From contig NC_091967.1 in NCBI RefSeq assembly GCF_036711975.1, positions 5,208,001 through 5,272,000 of the forward strand: a stretch of DNA of 64,000 nucleotides, written 5' to 3'. Position 1 is the stretch's first letter, and each line of letters starts with the position of its first letter. The stretch is from Onthophagus taurus (lineage: Eukaryota; Arthropoda; Insecta; Coleoptera; Scarabaeidae). The notes below the pieces were generated by a model. It was not told the origin of the DNA. It ran no database searches and saw nothing but the letters and a program-made list of their open reading frames with translations. Shown here one piece after another: positions 56,401-64,000 of this stretch. The translations under genes and the position numbers were made by a program.

Positions 56401-59400
56401 CTTTAAAGAGTGTTAAAACAATTAAATTTCAAATTAATTATTAACAATAAATAAAAATCGCCATGCAATCAAATTAATTAATAAATTTGGTTCCAAATTT
56501 CACAAAAAACACAATTAATTATAGTCTCACCTGTCAAAACCCCTGCGGGTTTATAAAATGCCAATGTGGCTAAGATTTCAAAGCATTTTTAAAAATAAAT
56601 AAATCAAATTAAAATCAACGGAAATTTAATTTAAATTTAACCAAGCCGATTGACCAATTAGAAAAATCCAAAAATTTTTTAATTAATAGAAATAATAAAA
56701 CAATCTTACCGTTATAACTAGGAATTTGTCCAATTGATCTTCCCATTGATGATCTACAACTATTTGAACGATCGAATTCTTCATCATCAAACGGTTTTGG
56801 GTGGTCTAAGTTTCTTGATGGGCTCGCACCGATTGGCGATTCGTATCTTAATCTATAAGTTGGTTCTTTTGCAGCACTGGGAGTTCTAAAAATAATAAAT
56901 TATAAAAACAAAATTAGCAAAACTAAACAATAATGAGATATGAATGAGAGAAAGATTGTTTATTGAGGAAAATGAATAAAAATAGAATGTATCAAAATTT
57001 ATACAACAGCCAGTAATGAGTTAGGAAAATGCTGCAGAAGCAAAATCGCATAAATTAAAGAGAAACAGAAATAAGCATAAGGGGAGAGGAGGGTTCCGTC
57101 CAATCGGAACAGATGGTGCGTTCCAGACAGTACGTCGCGCCTTTATTTTACCTACATAAAGAAATAAGGCGCGACGTCTTGTCTGGGGCGCACCATATGT
57201 TCCGATTGGATGGAACCTCCGTTACCCCGCAGAGCTTATTTTTGTTTGTCTTTAATTTGTAACTCCATTAAATCGCTCTTAAAAAATTAGGAAGTTCTAA
57301 TTTTGAAAAACTGATAACGAAATCCAACAACCGACATTATTTGACATATTTTGGTCAAATCCGCGAGGAAATCCACCCAACCGTTTTTGACATAACGGCG
57401 TCTTACTAAACCGCGATTTTCTGCGAAACTGTATGGAAAATCGAAAAAAATAAAATATGCCACTCATTAAGAACACATTAGGCTATCACCTGTTCAAAAA
57501 TCAAATTTTTTCGTACGACAGTTTTCGCGAAAAAAAATCGCAAAGTTGACAAAGTTGCCGGTACCGTAAAAAGTCGGGTACTTTTTTCATTTAACTCGCG
57601 ATAAAAAGAAAACCGTGGATCCGAAACTTTTCAAATTAACATATGTTACGTAGAAATGTTCAGTGATCACAACAAACTTTGTCGCAATTTTTTTTATCGA
57701 GCGGTTGCGAAGATATCGATCTCTAAAGTGATCCTTGACTTTTTGCACGGATAGTAGAAGACAATAAAGCCCAAACTCAAACAAATTAAGTAGGAATAAC
57801 CTGGATCACAGAAATTACAAGTACTAAAAGAACAGTGTGATGGCGGCGATGGAAGAAAGAGGAGAAGATTCAAGTAAGAATCTGAGAATCGAAATTGAGA
57901 ACAAAGTGTTAAGGTGCATTTAAACCAAACGAACAAAGAGCTAGAGCTAGAACAAGAGCATTCTTTCTTGATCTTTTAGTGTAAACGAAATCGCGTTTTT
58001 AGCGCTTACACCAAAATATCAACGAGCAAAAATGAGAATCAAGAATCAGAATTCTTGCACATAGATGTTTAGATCAGCCGAACGAATGCTCATTCAGCTA
58101 GAACACAAGAACGCTTTGAAGAGACCGCTCCGATGAGCGAGCACATCCGAACACGCAAGAAGGCTCTAAGTAATTGTTCGCACGCTCTAATGCCGTTTAT
58201 ATCAAGCGATCGAACATTCCTAGAATATTTTCTAGAATCTTTGAGAACATAGACAGAACAACGAAAGAATGTTCTACATCTGTTTACACTAAAAGAATAT
58301 GATAGAGTGGGGATAGAATGAGCATTCGCTCGTCTGATGTAAATCGGCCCTTAGAGCAGGGTGAACACTAAAAATATTTAGGAGTTACAACAGTATTATA
58401 GTTAGTTAGTTATACAGTGTGTATCTGAATGACTGCAACAAACTTCAAGGGGTGATTCTTTAGTGAATTTTAAGGGTACTTTCATATATGAACCATGGGC
58501 GACTTCGGCTTCCCTAAGGAGCTACACCCCTCCAAAAATGGCGGAAAATTTTGCTTTAATTTTTTTTTCTCAAAAACCGTAAACGATAGGAAAATGAAAT
58601 TTGGTGAATATGTTTAACTCATAATAGGGCACGTTTTGACCCTATTTGTACTTTCAACCTACGCTTCTAAACTACTAAACGTAACCACCCCCGTTCAATT
58701 TATGCCTAGATTTTTTTTATGAAGATGATAAATACATTGGAAAAATTTCAGTTAGATAGATAAAACTATTCTAAAACTTTTTTGTCTCTCTAATGTTCTT
58801 CGAAAATTTAATAATTTCTGAGAAAAAAAATAATTAAGCAAACACTAACTGTTAAGCTGTAGGGTTGTTAATCGAAAGTTGGAATGAATTTTTAATGAAA
58901 AAATCTTAGTAGGCTTTGCAATCTTTGTCATAAATATTTTTGACGTTTAAATGTCAGTGGTTTTCGTACGATTATTATTGTTTTATTTAAAAGTTTAAAA
59001 CGTCGAGTGAACGAGCGTAAATGCGAAAGACCTTTATTTAAAAATTAATTTGAAAAACAATAATAATAATAAGAAAAACACTGACATTTAAACGTCAAAA
59101 ATATTTCTGACAAAGATTGCAAAGCCTACTAAGATTTTTTCATTAAAAATTCATTCCAACTTTTGATCGACAACCCCGTTGTTTAACGTGCAGTGTTTGC
59201 TTTATAATTTTTTTTCTCAAAAATTAGTCGTTTTTGGAAAAATTTTAAAGAGACAAAAAAGTTTTAGGATACTTTCATCTACCTAGATAAAATTTTTTTC
59301 ATGTATTTATCATCTGCATAAAAAATATATTAGCAAAAATGTAAAGGGGGTGGTTACGTTTAGTAGTTTAGAGGGGTAGGTTGAAAGTACAAATAGGGTC

Positions 59401-62170
59401 AAAACATGCCCTATTATGAGTTAAACATATTCCCCAAATTTCATTTTCCTAGCGTTTATGGTTTTTGAGAAAAAAAAATTAAACCAAAATTTTCCGCCAT
59501 TTTTGGAGGGGTGTAGCCTTAAGGGAGCCGAAGTCGCCCATGGTTCATATACCAAAGTACCCTTAAAATTCACTGAAGAATCACCCCTTGAAGTTTGTTG
59601 CAGTCATTCAGATACACCCTGTATAGTTATAGAGTTGGTGGCGACATCTAGTCAGACTAAAAAAAGAACGACAAGAAAAATAAGTTTGGGACATTCATGG
59701 ATACAGATGAGAATGAGACAAAAGAGAATCAAACAGATTTGTTCATTTGTATTGAAATAATTAATTAGAATCAAAAAATTATTTTTGTAAACTAAATCTT
59801 TGAAGTCTCTATATTGAGATAATTAAAGATAATTTAATTCTAAACTGTAAGATTACATAAGAACTTAACGAATTGAGATGCCAATTTTCACCATAACGAT
59901 AATAAACGTTACCTTGAAGCGTTTCTTGGATCCAAATGAGCAGCCTTCCACAATTTAACCTTCTCCCGTTCCTTAACTTCCTTCAAAAACACCTTCCCCA
60001 TTCCACTATCAATCTTAGCCAATTCCTCTTGTTCCTTTCTCAATTGCACATCTTTAATCTCGCCAGACGAATTTTCAATTCCACCTCCTCCATCGACACC
60101 GTCTTCATCATCCGAGTTTGAAACGCCCTTATACGAATCAGACCACCGTTTACGCCGTTCTGGATCCGTGTATGGATAAGGTGGCGCTGGAAAATCATCC
60201 CGCTCAATTTTCGGTTTTTCACCGGGTTTCGGAGGTTTCGCCCCTGGGTAATGCGATAATTCTATTGGTTCCTCGTTATTCATGTGCGGCGATTTCGGGC
60301 GAGGTGTTTCTGAACGGATTGAATCAACGAGAACTTTCATTGCGGATTTAGAACCATGCCGAGATTTTCCTGTGCTACTTCTCAAAGAATTTTGCGCTTT
60401 AAATAAAAAATTTATTAATTATTTTTTAATATAAATCATTAAAAGTGTATCTTACAGGTTGGTCGATGGAAATGTGGTGATGTGGGTGCTTTATCATAAG
60501 GTTCTATCGGTCTGCGTAGGTACCCCAAGGTGGGTTCTTCCGTTAGATAGCTGTACGTGTATATTCGTGAGATATCATCGTTTAACGTCGCTGATTTGCT
60601 GTAATCGCGGAGCATTAAACCAGGAGATGGCGTGCGGTAGCTAAATTGCTGTTTAATAATTATAAAAATTATTAATTTTGGGTAACACAAATAAAAATCT
60701 CTAATAAACCTTTAACGCACTAATAGTATAATAAAATAGTTCTTTGTGATTCAAATGTGAGGCAATACTCGGAAATGTGTATAAAAAGTGTGCGTTAAGG
60801 GGTTAATAAAAAGTTTTTTTTAATTTAATTTTAAAAAAGAAAAACGAAAAAATAAACAAACAAACCTTTCTAGACATGCTGGTTGGGCTATACAAAGAAC
60901 CGGTCAAGCTTGGGGTTCTAGAGCGCATCGAAAACTGTTTTACGTGCAAAAAATAAATCAAAAAATAAAATAAAATCACAAACATTAGCATACAAAAATG
61001 AAAAATAAAACGTCGTAATAATAAATCGAGCAAAAATGAAAATAATAAAAACTTCTTGGTTTTATTACTAAAGAATTAATCAAAATAATCGATTTGGAGA
61101 AAATTTTTGAGTAAACCTAGAAGTTTTAGGGCTATGAAAACCTACTTAAACAAGCTAAAGTTGTTTAAAAAACTTACCTGCATCTCACTAGCAGCTGAAC
61201 AACTTATCCTATCAAAATCTCTAGCTGAGGTATCTGTATCGGTGCAATGCCCATTTTCAGCAGTACCATTCAAAATTTGCCCGTTCTCAGTAGGTCCAGG
61301 TCCGCATCTAGGATGCCAAATAGCCCCCCCTTGCAAATACATCTCTTCGCCATCGCCAAAGGGGTCGCCGCATTTTGTACAACGCGCGCACGTCGGGTGA
61401 AAATGATGGTTATCACCAGCCTAATAATAATAAAAATAATAAAAAAAAACTCGTAACAAAATTATTTTTTTAACCTGTAAAACTTTTCCGCTTATGTATC
61501 GTTCGCAATAAGCGCATTTAACTCCAAACTGTTTATGATAATCTTTCTCGCAATATGGAACGCCTTCTTTCCCCATATATTCACCGTGAAGAACCATTCC
61601 GCACTTTCCGCACTTGAAACACCAAATGTGCCATTGTCTTTCCAACGCGACCAGAGCTTGCCCTTCTTTTAATTCTTGACGGCAGCCGGCGCATTCTGAA
61701 TCAAAACATTCGAAGTTAAAAGAAAAAAAAAGGGAAAAAACGTCAATTTCTATTTTCAGTTCCCCAAACGAATTTATATCTTTACACGGTTACAAATCGT
61801 CCCCTTACGACGTCAAAAATAGAAAGAACGCAGACGTTATGGCGCTTTCAACGTATGCGCCGCGTGTTTATTTAGTCAAAACAAGGGGGCGAACAAAAAT
61901 AGAATTTTCCAAAAATACGTTTTCAAAAAAAAAATTATATAGATTATATTTATACGAAATTTATTCCATGAAATTCTCACCGTTTGGATTTTGCGACGTC
62001 GGGCTTGTTGCTTGAGGAGTTACCGTTTGTTTTATAGGAATTTGAACGCATTTTTGGCATAAAACCTCTTTTCCAGTATAAGTGACTTTTTCTCCGGAAG
62101 GAAACGCCTGGCGACATCTGGCACATGTAAAACACCTTTGATGGTATGTTTTACCTAAAGCAGTTACGAC
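50482..62170 (-). CDS. Unc-115: Actin-binding LIM protein (abLIM / Unc-115), 5' end missing
   Basis: Exons 5' to 3': 62170-61981, 61695-61475, 61420-61178, 60934-60866, 60648-60456, 60396-59913, 56885-56710, then either 56198-56122 or 55921-55824, then 51447-51378, 51089-51049, 50857-50660 and 50595-50482. With the 98-nt alternative exon this gives 2097 nt (698 residues plus stop). The first exon in the window is the second half of LIM2 (VVTALGKTYHQRCFTCARC). LIM3 (CAGCRQE, CFKCGKCG) and LIM4 (CAYCERYISG, CARCTKCGDPF) follow, then a long Ser/Pro-rich linker. The last 65 residues are a villin headpiece (LPADVDRVNLERHLS ending KKRARLF). The protein couples Rac signalling to actin in axon guidance in other animals. 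LIM1 and half of LIM2 must lie beyond the right edge. Confidence 0.95.
52245..52975. repeat. Dispersed satellite block in the large Unc-115 intron
   Basis: About five palindromic units in varying states of decay, some missing the core or one arm (for example near 52560). Core GGGTTTAGCCGTCTTAAGAG, arms TAGTTCTAGTTTTACACTAG. It directly adjoins a Penelope-like fragment at 53062. Confidence 0.9.
53062..53285 (+). pseudogene. Penelope-like element fragment
   Basis: On the + strand 53146-53283 reads LYALPKLHKQNIPIRPITSY then NNSPTYKLAYFMLKI, matching the early reverse-transcriptase motifs of Penelope-like elements. Just upstream, on the opposite strand, is a hammerhead-like motif (53062-53097). 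The fragment stops at another CAGGGTG end (53286) and the foldback copy at 53349. Confidence 0.75.
53349..55249. mobile_element. Long-armed foldback transposon, copy 2
   Basis: Same family as 1528-3328, here 1901 bp, flanked by TA and sitting in the Unc-115 intron. The left end has lost one G (CAGGTGTCTCAG). Unlike copy 1, the right arm keeps the full outer segment, so the arms pair end to end. The loop ORF at 54317-54556 on the - strand matches that of copy 1. A short tandem slip (GAATTGAGGTGTT twice at about 54222-54250) is private to this copy. Confidence 0.88.
54317..54556 (-). CDS. Helix-turn-helix-like ORF inside foldback copy 2
   Basis: 79 residues, the counterpart of 2491-2730, differing at a handful of positions (for example YTNKEIHN for YTNEEIHN). 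Remaining open in both copies is notable given their decay elsewhere, but could reflect recent spread. No catalytic domain. Confidence 0.4.
   Translation of the reverse strand: MMLVSLKPVKMDINNVNNVYTNKEIHNLFFVHKKCDKVLSRTCRMFNENYPHLLSMTKDKFKRIEANFLHFGRINHVLN
55578..55616 (+). ncRNA. Hammerhead-like motif
   Basis: CTGATGA, a short self-pairing segment (GAC with GTC) and GAAACCGGT in the order of a type I hammerhead core. Related motifs occur at 21289-21311 (+), 21794-21826 (+) and 53062-53097 (-). Such ribozymes are known in Penelope-like elements. Cleavage ability is not established from sequence alone. Confidence 0.35.
55824..55921 (-). other. Unc-115 alternative exon, version A
   Basis: 98 nt between a TGGTAG acceptor and a GTAAGT donor. 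It encodes VSALRHVPKPGYGLAPRSHT then FSSSAGSYTHLP. Same phases as version B; see findings for why the two cannot be used together. Confidence 0.88.
56122..56198 (-). other. Unc-115 alternative exon, version B
   Basis: 77 nt between an AACAG acceptor and a GTAAGT donor. It encodes VSSLRHVPRPGYGLKSSTLP and TRNGY, closely similar to version A 200 bp downstream. It enters with two bases and leaves in phase 0, identical to version A. Confidence 0.85.
57088..57220. repeat. 133-bp near-perfect hairpin (MITE-like)
   Basis: Left arm GGAGGGTTCCGTCCAATCGG and onward pairs with the complementary right arm over about 60 bp with few mismatches, around a loop of about 10 bases (TACCTACAT). The GC-rich arms stand out in an AT-rich Unc-115 intron. 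No clear target duplication was seen. Confidence 0.8.
58415..59621. mobile_element. 1.2-kb foldback element, second family with CAGGGTG-type ends
   Basis: The ends CAGTGTGTATCTGAATGACT and CAGGGTGTATCTGAATGACT (complement) are flanked by TA at 58413-58414 and 59622-59623. Nearly the whole element is palindromic, arms over 500 bp each, meeting near 59020. No transposase. It lies in the intron upstream of Unc-115 exon 56885-56710. Confidence 0.88.
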
Positions 62171-63485
62171 CTAAACACAAAATTAAAAAATTTTAAATTA
62201 AAAAATACATTTAATTAAAATTTTTATGTCAATACTGGATGTTTTGCAAATTTAACTTTTCGCTAATAAATGTAGTTTTTTTTTTATTTTTTCGTTATCT
62301 TTATTACACAACCGCAAGAAAACATGATATTGAGATTATTAGTGCACGAGTGTTAATTAAATAAAATCTGGAATAATATAAATAGCGATAAAGAAGGGAC
62401 GTTAAATTAGAATTAAATTGAATATTTTCAGTATTTCTGATTTGTACGTCATAATTACTTTATTGGCTATTAATAACAGGAAGAAACATTCAAAATTTAG
62501 TATTAAGAACCTATATCGACGACAATGAGCAAGGTCCAAAGAATTATCGGATATACAAGACCTGTGTCCGGCCTGTACTTATGAGGCCGAGACTAGAATA
62601 AAAGTAGCACCTCATAAAATATATGATAGCAGGACTGATCTATATTTTAGATATAAAGGTTACAAGAAAAACATGACTACATTGCATAAAAAGCATAGTT
62701 GTTTAAATGTGGCTTTTAAGAATTTAAAAATCCTAATTTTTGTTACACAAGGTTAGAATTGTGTTTGCTGAAATTTGAATGTGGTCATATCTCACACAAA
62801 AACGTACCCCACCTTTAACTCTTCATATGGAATGGATCAACATATATCGACATTTCGAGAAACGTGCTCAAATACAAACCGGTTGGGCTTAAAAGTCCCA
62901 CGTATGTTTGATGATGCTTAATATTTATCTTTCGATCACGTAACTTTTCTTTAAACTCTAACCTGCAAATTTTGTCGAATAAAAAGATGAAGGTCAAATT
63001 TTAGTCAATATTCCAGTAATTTTATTAATATTGAAAATTCCTCAATACGTAAGGTTAAGATTATTATAATTATTTTGAATTTTGTTATCTTTTGTACTTG
63101 TTTCTGAAGGTAATTAGACAATAATATAAAATAAAGTATCAATGAGGTAACATTGTATAGCCTCGCCCTCAAGCGACCTCGGCTTAATTACATCAAAAAT
63201 TTTTGAAAACTATGTAGTTTTATATCAAAATGACATCAATAAATAGCAAAACCTCCACTACGATGATACCATTGATGAAGATTCAAAACAAATAAATTTA
63301 AAAAAGATCACATGGTAACCAAGGACGTGTTGGCCCATAATCATATTTTACTGCTCATGTTATTCATACTGCACACCCGCCTATAGCTTTATCTTTGATA
63401 AACTTATAGATTAGATGAATCTAGAACATTTAAACAGCAACCTTTGGCAACGAACATCCTTCACTACGTTATGCACAAAAGATAA
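62171..63485. other. Intron of Unc-115 at the right edge, no exon found
   Basis: I looked on the - strand for the exon with the first half of LIM2 (ending before VVTALGKTYH) and for LIM1, and found no CxxC pattern with suitable splice sites. The stretch is AT-rich. A GCCTCGCCCTCAAGCGACCTC string at about 63163 echoes the repeat at 48136. Confidence 0.45.
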
Positions 63486-63489
63486 CAAT

Positions 63490-64000
63490 TTAAACTAGAC
63501 CGGGAACTAGAAACATTCGGGTTAAGTCGCACGTCTTTCAAGACGGCTAAACCCGAATGATTCTAGTTTTTGGTCTAGTGTTAGTTCTAGTTTTAATAGT
63601 TATTCAGCTAATGCTAGTGTAAAACTAGAACTAACACAAGACGTAGAACTAGAAACTTTCGGGTTTAGCCGCACGTCTCTCAAGACGGCTAAACCCGAAT
63701 GATTCTAGTTCTAGGTCTTGTGTCAGTTCTAGTGATAGTGTAAAACTAGAACTAACACTAGACTAAAAACTAGACTCATTCGGATTTAGCCGCACGTCTT
63801 TCAAGATGGCTAAACCCGAATGATTCTAGTTTTAATAGTTATTCAGCTAGTGCTAGTGTAAAACTAGAACTAACATAAGACCTAGAACTAGAAACTTTCG
63901 GGTCTAGCCGCACGTCTCTCAAGACGGCTAAACCCGAATGATTCTAGTTCTAGGTCTTATGTTAGTTCTAGTAATAGTGCAATACTAGAACTAACACTAG
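63490..64000. repeat. Dispersed satellite block at the right edge
   Basis: At least four palindromic units, continuing beyond the window. Core GGGTTTAGCCGCACGTCTC to GACGGCTAAACCCGAATG, arms TAGTGTAAAACTAGAACTAA. The core orientation is the reverse of most units in the 8-11 kb array. Confidence 0.93.

Noticed and set aside
59458..59760. 100-residue ORF spanning the right arm of a foldback element
   Set aside because: It lies across a transposon arm and its flank, with the complementary arm not coding. Chance ORF.
1..64000. CRISPR array reading of the satellite repeats
   Set aside because: Units are direct palindromic tandem repeats without unique spacers, in a eukaryotic context with introns.

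Overview
This window looks like nuclear DNA of an insect. It is AT-rich, the protein genes are split by short GT-AG introns, and the best matches I recognise are to insect proteins. A beetle is plausible, but the sequence itself does not settle the order. Calls come from reading the sequence and from family knowledge; no search was run.

Layout. Positions 1-27.5 kb belong mainly to the LIM-homeodomain gene Arrowhead (Awh, Lhx6/8 family). Its recognisable coding exons lie at 20486-27218 on the + strand. The 20 kb before them is non-coding sequence with GC-richer islands (candidate enhancers), a nested intronless gamma-glutamylcyclotransferase gene (12085-12843, - strand), a pogo/Tigger-type transposon, a 1.8 kb foldback element, a 2.7 kb palindromic satellite array and a 540-bp triple tandem repeat. 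From 28 to 34 kb there are Penelope and mariner/Tc1 relics around an intact ribosomal protein S6 gene (30622-31362). A complete eight-exon UDP-glucose 6-dehydrogenase gene (- strand, 34586-38173) follows, then LINE debris and a cluster of three tiny one-helix membrane-protein ORFs (41010-42091). A complete ten-exon ACAP/centaurin-beta Arf-GAP gene lies at 42804-47654 (+). The right end holds the 3' two thirds of an abLIM/Unc-115 gene on the - strand (50482-62170); its first LIM exons lie outside or were not found.

These genes do not form a pathway. They are independent housekeeping, developmental and cytoskeletal genes. What links the window is its repeat biology. One palindromic satellite of about 130 bp occurs as a long array and as at least six dispersed blocks, including one inside a UGDH intron, one joined to a copied fragment of the Awh homeobox and one interrupted by a hAT element with a perfect 8-bp target duplication. 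Several foldback elements with very long inverted arms (TA- or TTAA-flanked) sit in introns.

The most interesting gene-structure observations are these. Two tandem homologous exons in Unc-115 have phases that force exactly one to be used. A UGDH intron has no AG at the only in-frame acceptor. Awh has a 54-nt intron that stays in frame when retained. Two small membrane proteins appear to share one transcript.
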